DNA from: CAYMCO01 sp964388955
GTDB taxonomy: Bacteria; Chloroflexota; Anaerolineae; Anaerolineales; E44-bin32
Direction of reading: 5' to 3'
DNA length: 64,000 nt
Assembly (NCBI GenBank): GCA_964388955.1
Contig: CAYMCO010000020.1
Span: 27,796 to 91,795, forward strand
In this document: piece by piece, positions 35,132 through 44,764 of the stretch
Layout of the letters: each line of letters starts with the position of its first letter
Numbering within the stretch: the stretch's first letter is position 1
The notes under the pieces: generated by a model
Told to the model about the DNA's origin: nothing
Seen by the model: the letters and a program-made list of their open reading frames with translations, nothing else
Database searches by the model: none
Made by a program: the position numbers and the translations under genes

Positions 35132-37369
35132 ATGTCCAGAAACCAAGCAGGCAACGTCGCGATGGGCGCATTGCTCTTGGTATTGTTGGTTGCACCTGTG
35201 CAGGTTTGGGGCGCAGGCCCGGGGGCATCGGGCCTTGAGATGGCGGCCAAGGAATCGCGAACGGGTTGGCTGCACATTACCTGGGGCGATGGCAGATCGG
35301 GCCCTAGCGATACCCGCATGTTGTTTCAGCTCGTGGACGACGAAGGCCGCACCACCGATTTGGAGATCAAGAATGAAGTCCTAGAGCGGTATGGTGGTGT
35401 TCTCGCCTTGGACCGGAACAGGCTGAGCGTCGCTGGGGACCAGTTGAGTGGGAGTGGAGAGGGCTCGCCGTTGCTGCAGGTAGATTCCATCTCCCCGAAG
35501 GAGGGTGCGGCTCCCTTGGCGGGGGGAGCCAGTGACGCATCCGCCGACAGCCCTTTGGCCGGACCTCAGCCTTGGGTAAATCTGCTATGCAAATTCTCGG
35601 GCAACAGTTCGGAGCCGCGCGCATTGAGCTATTTCCAAGGTCTCTTCGGAAGCTCGCGGCCAGGCCTTAACCATTATTGGGAGGAGAACTCATATTCCGC
35701 AATCAACATCTCCGGGACGATCACGGAAGGGTGGTACACGCTGCCGCATGCTGCTTCCTACTATCGCTCACAAGGGGACATGCTCGACCAGCTGTTCGAT
35801 GATTGCACAAATGCCGCCGATGGCGACGTGAATTTCACCCAATATGTGGGCATCAACATGATGTTCAACGACGAATTGGATGGGTATGCTTGGGGTGGCA
35901 GTCAATGGGCGTCGTTGGATGGAGAGAGCGGTTTCTGGTATGTCACCTGGGAACCGCCATGGGGGTATCAGAATCAGACGGTGCTGGCGCATGAAATGGG
36001 CCATGGCTTCGGCTTGCCACATTCTTCCGGCAACTATGGCGCGACCTATGACAATGTTTGGGATGTAATGAGCGACAACTGGACATACTGCTATCTCTCG
36101 GCGGATCCGACCTATGGATGCTTGGCGCAGCATACCATCTCCTTCCACAAAGCTCTGCTGGATTGGATCCCCGAGGCGCAGAAATTCACCGCTGATCCTG
36201 GCCAGCATACCATCACCTTGGAGCGCCTGGCGCTTCCCTCCTCTTCCAACTATCGCATGGCGGTGATCCCGGTCGACGGTTCGAATGAGCACTACTATAC
36301 GGTGGAGGCCCGGCACAGAGATGGGTACGACGCCAAGCTTCCAGCGGAGGCGGTGATCATCCACGAGGTGGTCACCACGCGCACCCGGCCTGCCAGGGTC
36401 ATCGACATCGACGGGAACGGTGATACCGGTGATGCAGGTGCACAGTGGATTGTTGGCGAGACCTTCTCGGATGCGGCCAATGAGATCTCCGTCTCCATCG
36501 ACTCCGCTACCAGCACGGGGTTTGTGGTTACGATAAACCTCGGGGGCACTCCACCGACCCCGACGCCTACCCCGACGCCAGCCCCAACGGGAGATCGGCA
36601 GCCGCCGCCATCGGACTTTGATGCTGATCTTGATACAGACATCGGCGTATTCCGGCCTTCAGACAGCACTTGGTACATAGACGGCCAGTTCTCGACCCGC
36701 TATGGAAAGCTGGGGGATATCCCCGTCGCTGCGGATTACGACGGAGATGGGCGGACGGAGATGGCGGTTTTTCGACCTTCTCAGGGTCGCTGGTATATCC
36801 ACGGGGTCTCTGAACACTACTGGGGCTTGCAGGGGGATGTCCCACTCCCCTGCGACTATGACGGCGATGGGAGCGCGGACCTTGCAGTCTATCGTCCATC
36901 CCAGGGCCGCTGGTATGTCAAGGACCAGTTCTCTGCTTACTTTGGATTGCCGGGAGATATGCCCGTCCCGGGGGATTATGATGGAGATGGTGTGTGCGAT
37001 CTCGCGGTCTACCGTCCATCGGAAGGTCGATGGTATGTCCGGGATGTGACCACGCGATACTGGGGTCTGCCCGGTGACATTCCCGTCCCCGGCGACTATG
37101 ATGGCGATGGGGATACGGATCTCGCAGTCTATCGGCCAGCGCAGGGTAAATGGTACATCCGGGATATTTACGCTAGCTACTGGGGTTCTAGTGGGGATAT
37201 CCCCGTTCCTGGCGATTATGATGGAGATGGGAGCTATGATCTGGCCGTCTACCGTCCCGCCGAAGGAAGATGGTACGTCAAAGACCAAATCGCGCGCTAT
37301 TGGGGCCTTGCGGGTGACTTCCCTGTGATGGTCAGAGACACGAATGGCGACGGGGATCCCTATTATTAA
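35132..37369 (+). CDS. Secreted metzincin-like metalloprotease with C-terminal repeat block
   Basis: A 745-residue exported protein. Residues 1-28 are a signal peptide (VAMGALLLVLLVAPVQVWGA). The catalytic domain carries HEMGHGFGLPH (H287, E288, H291, H297), a metzincin zinc site, and VWDVMSDN with a plausible Met-turn at M313. The sub-family looks like the M6/M11 or gametolysin-like group, but I cannot fix it. A linker with TPTPTPTPAP precedes the shared 258-residue block at residues 488-745. ATG 35132 follows AAGGAG. It is the last of the four repeat-block proteins and ends 58 bases before a convergent gene. Confidence 0.83.
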   Translation: MSRNQAGNVAMGALLLVLLVAPVQVWGAGPGASGLEMAAKESRTGWLHITWGDGRSGPSDTRMLFQLVDDEGRTTDLEIKNEVLERYGGVLALDRNRLSVAGDQLSGSGEGSPLLQVDSISPKEGAAPLAGGASDASADSPLAGPQPWVNLLCKFSGNSSEPRALSYFQGLFGSSRPGLNHYWEENSYSAINISGTITEGWYTLPHAASYYRSQGDMLDQLFDDCTNAADGDVNFTQYVGINMMFNDELDGYAWGGSQWASLDGESGFWYVTWEPPWGYQNQTVLAHEMGHGFGLPHSSGNYGATYDNVWDVMSDNWTYCYLSADPTYGCLAQHTISFHKALLDWIPEAQKFTADPGQHTITLERLALPSSSNYRMAVIPVDGSNEHYYTVEARHRDGYDAKLPAEAVIIHEVVTTRTRPARVIDIDGNGDTGDAGAQWIVGETFSDAANEISVSIDSATSTGFVVTINLGGTPPTPTPTPTPAPTGDRQPPPSDFDADLDTDIGVFRPSDSTWYIDGQFSTRYGKLGDIPVAADYDGDGRTEMAVFRPSQGRWYIHGVSEHYWGLQGDVPLPCDYDGDGSADLAVYRPSQGRWYVKDQFSAYFGLPGDMPVPGDYDGDGVCDLAVYRPSEGRWYVRDVTTRYWGLPGDIPVPGDYDGDGDTDLAVYRPAQGKWYIRDIYASYWGSSGDIPVPGDYDGDGSYDLAVYRPAEGRWYVKDQIARYWGLAGDFPVMVRDTNGDGDPYY
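36593..37369 (+). repeat. C-terminal FG-GAP-like repeat block, copy 4
   Basis: Six units, boundaries at 36713, 36833, 36953, 37073 and 37193, cap from 37313 ending DTNGDGDPYY. Cys is again found only in unit 3 (PCDYDGDG) and unit 4 (DGDGVCD). Confidence 0.88.
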
Positions 37370-37427
37370 CCCCGGCAAGCACTTCCGGAAGCAGATGGGA
37401 CCGGGACATCATCGCCCCAGTCTTTTC

Positions 37428-39227
37428 TTATTGGTTGGGAAGGATTTGGTTGGGCGCAGCCTCCGGCCTCTGGGTCGCCAGGGCTGTCCATAGCGATACA
37501 TAGACAAGGGTCAGGAATCGCAGTCCGTCCAGAAATTGGGTCCAGAATAGCCCGTGTATGATGAGCCCGACCATCATCGCAATGATCGACATAGCCAGGT
37601 CGCGCGGGAGCCGCGAGCGATTGACATGGAGGATGGGTAATGCCAGCCAGGCGAGGAAACCGAACAGGGTCAGGATCCCCCCTTCTCCATATTGCTCCAA
37701 GAATACGTTGTGCGTGCTCCATCCGGGCCAACTTTCGGCGTTTCCAGCGCCCACCCCCCACAACCCGTAGTTCCTGAGATTCTCCATTGCTGCCCGCCAC
37801 ATCTTCCACCGACCACTGCTGCCCACTTTGGGGAGATAGTCTACGGTCGACCAATCAATGATCGGGACCCAGGATCTGGCGATATAGATGTCGCTTATGA
37901 AGACTGAGCGGTCATTCCCCGGTCCCAGGAACGCGTCATCCGAGAACGAGAGTTGAACCCGCACTTCCTGATGCGATGGCAAGGAAAAATCCGACACCAG
38001 GTGATACGATCGCTTGTCGGCCAGTTGAAATGACTTTTGAAAGATCTTCTCTCCGCCTCGGAGAACGGAAAGGGTGACGATGGGCGTTCGAAGGGAATCC
38101 TCTGGATTTGCCTGGCCCTTTGTCCCGTATCCGTCAACTATGATCTGATAGGATTGGGGATCAAGCTGGATTGGGTTTGAGGTAATTGTTCCATTGCTAT
38201 GCAGCACGATCTGGCCATTGTCCTGCTGCAGCTTCTCCACCCATGCCTCATGGTCCAATCCTTGGTAGCCGGTGAACTCCTCGCGTGGAAGGCGCGTCGC
38301 GCTGGAGGTTAGGACAAACCAAGGCAGAGTCCCCCGACTGTAGACGAAGACGAGAAGCAAGGAAAGGGCGGCGGCGGAAGGGACCACGATGCGCAGCAGC
38401 TCCCTGCGCCGGCTGATGACAGCGATCAGAGCCCCGCCTATTGTCCCCAGGATCGCACCTCGGGCGACCGTCGCCATTACTCCAATGGCCATGACACCTG
38501 CCATGGACCACCATCTTCGGGACGACGTACCGTGCCTGCGTAGGGCAAGCGTGATGCAGGAAAGGCAGCCAGTCATTAGCACATAGCCAAGGACATTGGC
38601 GTGGTTAAATGGGCCGTTCATCAAGATTCTATTTCCCGCAACATAGGCGACGAAGATGTTGATCGCCCAAAGGCCGGCCACGTTCCCGAGAAACATGACG
38701 AGGGAGATGAGCAACAATACACCTGCAAGGATGGAGATCGTTTTCAGAAGGATCTCTACACTCGAGTCCAGGCAGGTGTTCAGCCATCCGAATCCCACCA
38801 ACGCGAAGCAGAAGACGACCATATCGCTGAAGGTTTGCCACAGGCTGCGTGCCGGCTGCGGCCCTCTCAATGCACCGATGAGCAACCCCGTGAAATAGAG
38901 AAGCAGCGGAATCAAAATGGTGTTTCGATATGAATTCCAAAACTTGGCGAGATGGATCCGGAGGTCCCATCGCAGAGGGAGGGATAATACAGCGATGACC
39001 AGAATGGTCGCGATATAGGCGATTGACTTGACGATGTTTGTGAGAATGGCCGGCGCATCTTCCAGGACGCCTCCGGTGATCACAACGACAAGAATCAGAA
39101 TGCCAGCGAGGATCAGCTTGGGAATGCCAGTGTGACCATCGGAACGTATGGCTTCCATCTTTGCCGGGCTTTCCCTCCCGATGTACGAGTCGCTGTGCGC
39201 AGCATCGTACCATAACTTCGGCCCCAT
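37428..39227 (-). CDS. O-antigen ligase/polymerase-like membrane protein with an extracytoplasmic insert
   Basis: Up to 599 residues, the only confident gene on the minus strand. About ten to twelve membrane segments, with the Wzy_C-type signature STHNVFLEQYGEGGILTLFG near residue 520. A long insert of roughly 150 residues (from about 295 to 450, containing ITSNPIQLDPQSYQIIVDG and VRVQLSFSDDAF) is rich in beta-strand and looks like a carbohydrate-binding sandwich outside the membrane. It converges on the metzincin gene and diverges from the flippase. ATG at 39158 is an alternative start (MEAIRSDGH). It likely joins or polymerises repeat units. Confidence 0.8.
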   Translation of the reverse strand: MGPKLWYDAAHSDSYIGRESPAKMEAIRSDGHTGIPKLILAGILILVVVITGGVLEDAPAILTNIVKSIAYIATILVIAVLSLPLRWDLRIHLAKFWNSYRNTILIPLLLYFTGLLIGALRGPQPARSLWQTFSDMVVFCFALVGFGWLNTCLDSSVEILLKTISILAGVLLLISLVMFLGNVAGLWAINIFVAYVAGNRILMNGPFNHANVLGYVLMTGCLSCITLALRRHGTSSRRWWSMAGVMAIGVMATVARGAILGTIGGALIAVISRRRELLRIVVPSAAALSLLLVFVYSRGTLPWFVLTSSATRLPREEFTGYQGLDHEAWVEKLQQDNGQIVLHSNGTITSNPIQLDPQSYQIIVDGYGTKGQANPEDSLRTPIVTLSVLRGGEKIFQKSFQLADKRSYHLVSDFSLPSHQEVRVQLSFSDDAFLGPGNDRSVFISDIYIARSWVPIIDWSTVDYLPKVGSSGRWKMWRAAMENLRNYGLWGVGAGNAESWPGWSTHNVFLEQYGEGGILTLFGFLAWLALPILHVNRSRLPRDLAMSIIAMMVGLIIHGLFWTQFLDGLRFLTLVYVSLWTALATQRPEAAPNQILPNQ

Positions 39228-39388
39228 GATCCACGGGAGCGAGGTCGTCCCCGGGAGATGGAGAGGGAGTGCGGGAGTTCCGAATCCTAATTACAATATG
39301 GACCTAGCCTTGGTGGTGCCAGCGAAGTGACATTGGCCCTCCGAAGCGAGATGCCAGTGCGAGGAAAGGATGGGTCACGACTGGTCAA

Positions 39389-40927
39389 ATGCCTCATTCC
39401 GAATTAGATGTGGACTCCACGGCGAAGCATGAAGACCTGGCGACACTGGCCAAGGGAGGAGGGATCGCGCTATTTGGAAGGCTCAGTTCGAGAGGCTTGC
39501 AGCTGGTGATCCAGATTCTGCTGGCGAGACTTCTCGGGCCGGCCGCCTATGGGCTATATTCCATCGGATGGAACGTTTTCCAAATTGGCAGTAGGATCGG
39601 CCCCCTGGGATTGCAGAATGGTGTGGTCCATTTTGGAGCTCGCTTTCATAAGCATGATGTGAACCGATTTAGGCAGATCGTATGGCTGTCTGTGGGGACA
39701 GCCAGCGTGATCGGGGCGTTATCGGCGCTGATCATCGCCATCGGGGCTCCCTTCTTGGCTATACAAGTCTTTCGGGATGCGAACGTGACCGGAATCCTAA
39801 GGGGCTTTGCAGCGGCCTTGGGTTTTGGCATAGTGCTGAGGGTGACGTCTTCGGCCAGTCGGATCACCTACCGGATGCAGTTCAGTGCAATCGCAGAAGA
39901 TCTAGTTCCATACGCAGGCAATCTCTTGCTCATTCTAGTCCTGGTGGCCGTGGGCGCGCTTGGGCTGATGGGGGCCGTGAAAGCAGTGTTGCTGTCCCAC
40001 GTCGCAGGCTGGGTAATCTCCATGGTCTTCCTGCTCCGCTTGTTCCCATCATTGAAGGCCCGCATTCACATTGAGTGGCAAGTCGGGCTAGAACTGCTGC
40101 GGTATTCATTGCCCGTGTTCCTCGCAGGCGTTTTCACCTTCTTAATCATGTGGTCTACGGCTCTGTTAGTCGGGATCTTTATGACGTCGAAGGATGTCGG
40201 CATATTTCAGGTCGCATCTCAGGCTTCCCTCCTGGGAGCGGTAATATTAGGGGGCATTCGCCTGGTATTCGCGCCCATGTCGTCCACCCTGTATCATGAG
40301 AACGAATATAAGCGCCTAGAACGCGCATATTCCAACAATACCCGCTTGGGGATCTATCTGAGCCTGCCGCTGATGCTCTTTACGCTCGCCGCGCCGCAGC
40401 ATGTAATCGGAGCTTTGTTTGGACCGGAATATCTCTCGGGAGCGTCGTCGCTTGTGATCTTAGTATTGGCGCAGTTGGTCAGCGCTGGATCAGGGGGGGT
40501 AGATTACCTATTGGTAATGACGGGACACCAAAGAGATTGGTTTTGCCTAACCTTGTTTGCATTTCTGGCCAGCGTGCTGAGCAACATAGCACTGATCCCA
40601 AGAATGGGGATTGTGGGCGCAGCGGTGGCCAATTCGTTGGGGATTGTGTGCCTCTATCTAGGGGGCCTATTCCTGGTGAGGCGAAGGCTACGGCTGTGGC
40701 CGCTCGACGGCAGGTTCTTCCGGGCTCTGGTCCCCTTCATCGTGGCGAGCGTGATTACAGCCTATCTGCAAAGGGCAAGAATGAATTCGGGCCCGCTTGA
40801 TTTGATCCTGTTGATCATCATCGAGATGCTGATTGCCTACGGTGGATTATGGGTCGTAACTCCCTATACGGAGGATCGAGAGATCGTTGGTCAATTCCTG
40901 GCTCGCATTGGCGAAATGGTTCGGTAA
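39389..40927 (+). CDS. wzx: Polysaccharide flippase (Wzx-like), set A
   Basis: A 512-residue protein of the MOP/MATE flippase superfamily with about twelve to fourteen membrane segments. Its N-terminal pattern GGGIALFGRLSSRGLQLVIQ followed by LLGPAAYGLYSIGW is typical of Wzx and related RfbX-type proteins. It should move lipid-linked repeat units to the outer face of the membrane. It starts 161 bases from the divergent ligase gene. Base composition is less GC-rich than in the first 24 kb, as in the next two genes, which may reflect separate acquisition. Confidence 0.85.
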   Translation: MPHSELDVDSTAKHEDLATLAKGGGIALFGRLSSRGLQLVIQILLARLLGPAAYGLYSIGWNVFQIGSRIGPLGLQNGVVHFGARFHKHDVNRFRQIVWLSVGTASVIGALSALIIAIGAPFLAIQVFRDANVTGILRGFAAALGFGIVLRVTSSASRITYRMQFSAIAEDLVPYAGNLLLILVLVAVGALGLMGAVKAVLLSHVAGWVISMVFLLRLFPSLKARIHIEWQVGLELLRYSLPVFLAGVFTFLIMWSTALLVGIFMTSKDVGIFQVASQASLLGAVILGGIRLVFAPMSSTLYHENEYKRLERAYSNNTRLGIYLSLPLMLFTLAAPQHVIGALFGPEYLSGASSLVILVLAQLVSAGSGGVDYLLVMTGHQRDWFCLTLFAFLASVLSNIALIPRMGIVGAAVANSLGIVCLYLGGLFLVRRRLRLWPLDGRFFRALVPFIVASVITAYLQRARMNSGPLDLILLIIIEMLIAYGGLWVVTPYTEDREIVGQFLARIGEMVR

Positions 40928-41349
40928 GGGGCTGGATCGCGTGGTCTTTGAATCGGAGAATGATCATCCAGTCGTATCGGGATTGGAGCGGGACCACCTC
41001 GGCCTCCCATTTCCCGGAGAAGGGCAGCACTCAGCGAGAGCGTCCTGTCTGTCAGCCTTAGCGTGGCGGCCAGGACGACGCTCCTGCGTTGAGCGTTTGC
41101 AGGTCAGCGGGAGGATAGATGGCAAGTCTCGGGCGAATCCTGCCGAACCCACCAGATCTCCAAGGGGTTGATTGGTATACACACGGGGCCCAAATGATCG
41201 GATGCGAGGAAGCTGAATTGCGCCACATCGGAATTGACTAGCAAGAGAGAAGAGTTCTGGTATATTCAGTGCGCTTGGCGTTGTGAGATCGTATGGAAGG
41301 CTGCCCGTAATTCGGTTGGACATATAGCTGCATCTGATCCGGACATGGA
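40928..41349 (+). other. 422-base spacer with an extended -10 site
   Basis: No recognisable gene. Near its end lie TTGACT (41234-41239) and an extended -10 TGGTATATT (41258-41266), separated by more than the usual 17-18 bases, so the extended -10 is the likelier promoter core for the Wzy gene that follows. Confidence 0.5.
41258..41266 (+). promoter_or_regulatory. Extended -10 promoter candidate (TGGTATATT)
   Basis: TGn followed by TATATT (five of six). Transcription would start near 41273, about 75 bases before the membrane protein start. The same TATATT core occurs at 46694 and 48612 before other genes of set A. Confidence 0.4.
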
Positions 41350-42789
41350 TTGAAGACCTTGTTCTGGCCATATCTCATCTTCCTGCTGCTTGGCTACCAA
41401 TTTCTCGGAAAAGGGTTTGCCTATCTGGGCCATTACCCAGTTTTCGTAGGCGAAATCGGGGTTGCGCTTGGAGTGCTCAGTTTGCTCCTGGTCTTGATCA
41501 CTCGGGGGCGTCTGTATGGAAAGCGTTTGGCCTCTGCAGAGGTGATACTTCTAATCCTGTTCCTCATCTGGAGTACGGTGCGCACGATCCCCTTCATCCC
41601 GGTTTACTCCTTCACAACCTTGCGTGATGCGGCTCTATTCGGCTATTCAGCCTTCGCCGTCTTGATTATCTTGCTTATGTCTGGAAGGAGGTTGGAGCAA
41701 TTCTTGGGGATATACGGCGGATTCATCCCTATATTCCTACTCTGGCTGCCCATCCTATACGTGGTTCGGCAAGTTATCGGCTTTGACTACAAGCTGCCAG
41801 GTTCAGACGTATCACTCCTATGGGTTAAGTTCGGAGATGCTGGGGTCCATCTTGGCATGGTTGGTGCATATTTGCTTCTGCGGCTTGACCGGTTCTTGAA
41901 GAGTAGGCCGTGGAATATCGGTATGATACTCGCGCTGTGGATGTTGTGGGGAGGCGCATGGATCGTATACGGAACTCAGGGCCGGGCAGGTATGGTGGCG
42001 GCATTGCTTGGAGTGTTTTCAGTAATTCTCATGCGCCCCAAGACGCGCTGGGATCGGCCTTTGCTACTTGGGGTGGTTTTGATCGTCTTCCTGATGGCGA
42101 CAAATCTGCAGTTAACATCCAGCAAACAAGGTGTAAACATCTCCTTCGATCAATTGACTGCAAATGTCGTAAGTCTGGTCGCCGAAGGGGAAGGGAGATT
42201 GGAGAGCACCAAGGAGTGGCGACTGGATTGGTGGAAGGAGATCATCAACTATACGTTTGCAGGTAGATATTTCTGGATTGGCAAGGGCTATGGGGTCAAC
42301 CTTGCCGTTGCAGACGGATTTGAGAACCAATTGTTTCCCGGCCTTCGGAGTCCCCACAACGTATTCATGACCATCTTGGCGAGATCGGGCGTGCCGGGCT
42401 TTGTCCTATGGTGCTTGTTCCTGTTATCCCTTTGCGTCAAACTGATATGGGGAATCTTCCGTTCAATGCGCGCCAATCTTACTCTGGAGGCGTACGTATT
42501 GATGTGGCTGTTGGCGAGCCTTCTGGCGTTCTTGTTCAACGCCAGCTTTGATGTATTCCTTGAGGGCCCAATGGGAGGCATTTGGTTTTGGTCATTGGCT
42601 GGCTTTGCCATCGTCTATTCACAACATTCCCTCCGGCGGAGTCGCCTCGTACTCTCAAGGAAATGGCCAACGAATAGCGGCTCCCAGATCAGCGGAGGAC
42701 CGGATCATGAATTGCGCCGGCAAGGCGGCAGCCCTGACAATCAGGCCCGCGCGATGCATCGACTTCTTCATGCCATGGCGAAGGCCTGA
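41350..42789 (+). CDS. O-antigen polymerase-like membrane protein (Wzy), set A
   Basis: A 479-residue protein with about eleven hydrophobic segments from residue 5 to residue 420 and a soluble tail. The Wzy-type signature SPHNVFMTILARSGVPGFVLW lies near residue 335, after a large loop with EWRLDWWKEIINY. It probably polymerises repeat units with the flippase just upstream. The start is uncertain: TTG 41350 opens the hydrophobic N-terminus, but no clear ribosome site precedes it. The C-terminal 50 residues after SLRRSRL are charged and unlike other members. Confidence 0.8.
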   Translation: MKTLFWPYLIFLLLGYQFLGKGFAYLGHYPVFVGEIGVALGVLSLLLVLITRGRLYGKRLASAEVILLILFLIWSTVRTIPFIPVYSFTTLRDAALFGYSAFAVLIILLMSGRRLEQFLGIYGGFIPIFLLWLPILYVVRQVIGFDYKLPGSDVSLLWVKFGDAGVHLGMVGAYLLLRLDRFLKSRPWNIGMILALWMLWGGAWIVYGTQGRAGMVAALLGVFSVILMRPKTRWDRPLLLGVVLIVFLMATNLQLTSSKQGVNISFDQLTANVVSLVAEGEGRLESTKEWRLDWWKEIINYTFAGRYFWIGKGYGVNLAVADGFENQLFPGLRSPHNVFMTILARSGVPGFVLWCLFLLSLCVKLIWGIFRSMRANLTLEAYVLMWLLASLLAFLFNASFDVFLEGPMGGIWFWSLAGFAIVYSQHSLRRSRLVLSRKWPTNSGSQISGGPDHELRRQGGSPDNQARAMHRLLHAMAKA

Positions 42790-42831
42790 ATTGTCTCTCG
42801 CCTATACTTCGTTTAGGTCCGCTTCCAGAGC

Positions 42832-43614
42832 ATGACCCATTGCCCCGTCTGCGGATCCGCCAAGCAGCGGCATCAGTTTGCTGATTGGCATCGATGTTTA
42901 TTCTGTGGTGCCCGCCATCGCTGGCCAATTCCGGGTGCGGAGGAACTGGCAGCGTTGTACGAGAAGGCATACTCGAAAGGCGCGAGGCATCCCATGCTGG
43001 CCACACCCGCTATGCTAGCTCAGCAATATGTGCATGCTCTAATGGACGCTGAAGGTTTGTCATCTTTCGATGGATTGCGAATACTAGATTTCGGCGCTGG
43101 TCATGGTCTCGTCTCGCGAGAATTGTCGGCGCGAGGCGCAGACGTCGTGGCGCTGGATCCATTTGGGGCGGACGAATGGAGGATCGACGAAGTGCCAATC
43201 TACTCTTCCAAGGCGCAACTCGTGGCAGATCGAGCTTGGACAGGGACCTTCGATGGTGTCATCATGGTTGAGGTACTTGAACACCTCACTTCTCCGAGCC
43301 GCATCCTGTCGGATATCAGAGAAGGCTTGAAGGACCAAGGGTGGTTCTTTGTCACTACCCCTAATGCCGGGGCCGCCAGAGCGCGGCTGGAAGGTTCATC
43401 ATGGCAGGGCTATGCGAAGGCCGGGCATTTGATCCTGTACACTCCGCGGTCCGTTAGAATACTGCTAGGAAGTTGCTCCTTTGGTGACGTGAAGTTCATC
43501 CGCAGCCCCGTCCGCTTCACTGAGAACAACCCCCGGCACTTCGTACAAGCCCTACTTCAATGGATGCTCTTGGGCGGGAATCTGAAAGCGATAGCGAAAG
43601 CTTCCGGTGGCTAG
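42832..43614 (+). CDS. SAM-dependent methyltransferase with N-terminal zinc ribbon
   Basis: A 260-residue class I methyltransferase. CPVCG at residues 4-8 and CLFCG about 20 residues later form a probable zinc ribbon, as in many sugar or glycan methyltransferases of this type. The SAM site is LRILDFGAGHGLVSREL, followed by VVALDPFG and VIMVEVLEHLTSPSRIL. It may methylate a glycan sugar. ATG 42832 comes 42 bases after the polymerase stop. No PKHD or kinase partner is seen. Confidence 0.85.
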   Translation: MTHCPVCGSAKQRHQFADWHRCLFCGARHRWPIPGAEELAALYEKAYSKGARHPMLATPAMLAQQYVHALMDAEGLSSFDGLRILDFGAGHGLVSRELSARGADVVALDPFGADEWRIDEVPIYSSKAQLVADRAWTGTFDGVIMVEVLEHLTSPSRILSDIREGLKDQGWFFVTTPNAGAARARLEGSSWQGYAKAGHLILYTPRSVRILLGSCSFGDVKFIRSPVRFTENNPRHFVQALLQWMLLGGNLKAIAKASGG

Positions 43615-43840
43615 GCCGAATTGGCGCCGATGGAGGTCGTGCGGAAGTGATTCCGATTGGCGCCTCGGCAGCCAGATATGAGCTAATGAATATGTCGGTG
43701 GCAGGAGGCCAGGATGGCTTTGTCCACCTAACAGAGGCAATATCCAATAGGTCATGATCTTGGTTACCGGATGAATCTGAGCACTTTCCTGTTTGGAGCT
43801 GACAGATTCCATTTACCAGCATTCGGCGGCGGATGAGAAG

Positions 43841-44764
43841 ATGAAAGTAATTTACATCGCGGGGTGGGGGCGGAGCGGGACAACCCTCACAGGCAATATC
43901 CTGGGTGAATTGGACGGTTTCTTCGCCACGGGAGAGCTTTCAGACATCTGGGAACTCGCGTTTATCGACAAGAGGAGATGCGGTTGCGGGAAATACATCC
44001 TGGATTGTGAGGTCTGGGGGCGTGTGCTGAATAGGCCACCAGGAGCCTATGATGTTCGCGGCGCGAAGAAGTTCATTGAAGTCCGGAATCGCATCCGGTC
44101 GAGGCATTTGCCCGCGATGATGTATTTCCCGAATGCCTCATGGGCGGAGGAGTGGGCCTACGAATTGGGAGAGGTGGTTTCGGACTTGTATTCACGAATA
44201 GCTGAGGTTACCGGAGCAAGAGTGTTGGTGGATTCGACCAAGTCACCCGTCTATGGATATGTGCTGGATAGGTCACCCAATATCGACCTTCACGTCTTGC
44301 ATATGATCAGAGATCCGAGGGCGGTGGCGTACTCGTGGCGAGGGAGGGAGGCAAGTGGTGGCAGGTCGGATGGTCGGGCTCTTCCGAGGTATGGCGTGCT
44401 GAAGAGCGCGGTCTTCTGGCAGCTGTGGAATAGGGCCATCGAGAAGTTCTGGGGAGATCGGAGGGGGCGCTACTTCCGGCTGCTCTATGAGACCTTTTCT
44501 GAAAGACCAAAGGAGATGCTGGTGGAAATCCTGACTCATTTCGGAATGCCGATTGCGAATCTGCCCTTCATAGCGGAGCATGAAGTCTACCTGCGCGGGA
44601 ACCACAATCTGACCGGAAACCCAAATCGATTTGATGTCGGAAAGATCGGAATTGGGCTGGATACTGAGTGGAGCACAGCCATGAAGAGGAGCGAGCAGTT
44701 GTTGGTCACTCTGATCTGCGGTACGCTGATGAGGCGCTATGGTTATCCATTACGACGGCGATAA
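43841..44764 (+). CDS. Sulfotransferase family protein
   Basis: A 307-residue sulfotransferase-domain protein. VIYIAGWGRSGTTLTGNIL is the phosphosulfate loop at the very N-terminus, VDSTKSP a characteristic internal strand and VLHMIRDPRAVAYSWRGRE the 3'-phosphate site. A CGCG cluster (RRCGCGKYILDCEVW) lies near residue 50. ATG 43841 is chosen because the motif follows at once; the frame is open to 43793 but adds nothing recognisable. It is the third of four sulfotransferases and the only one within assembly set A. Confidence 0.82.
   Translation: MKVIYIAGWGRSGTTLTGNILGELDGFFATGELSDIWELAFIDKRRCGCGKYILDCEVWGRVLNRPPGAYDVRGAKKFIEVRNRIRSRHLPAMMYFPNASWAEEWAYELGEVVSDLYSRIAEVTGARVLVDSTKSPVYGYVLDRSPNIDLHVLHMIRDPRAVAYSWRGREASGGRSDGRALPRYGVLKSAVFWQLWNRAIEKFWGDRRGRYFRLLYETFSERPKEMLVEILTHFGMPIANLPFIAEHEVYLRGNHNLTGNPNRFDVGKIGIGLDTEWSTAMKRSEQLLVTLICGTLMRRYGYPLRRR

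Noticed and set aside
25642..37369. Regular 120-base repeats considered as CRISPR or a satellite array
   Set aside because: The repeats are in frame, encode FG-GAP-like units within secreted proteins and have no spacers.
39292..39297. TACAAT considered as -10 for the first flippase gene
   Set aside because: No TG extension and no acceptable -35 at 16-18 bases, so support is too weak to list.
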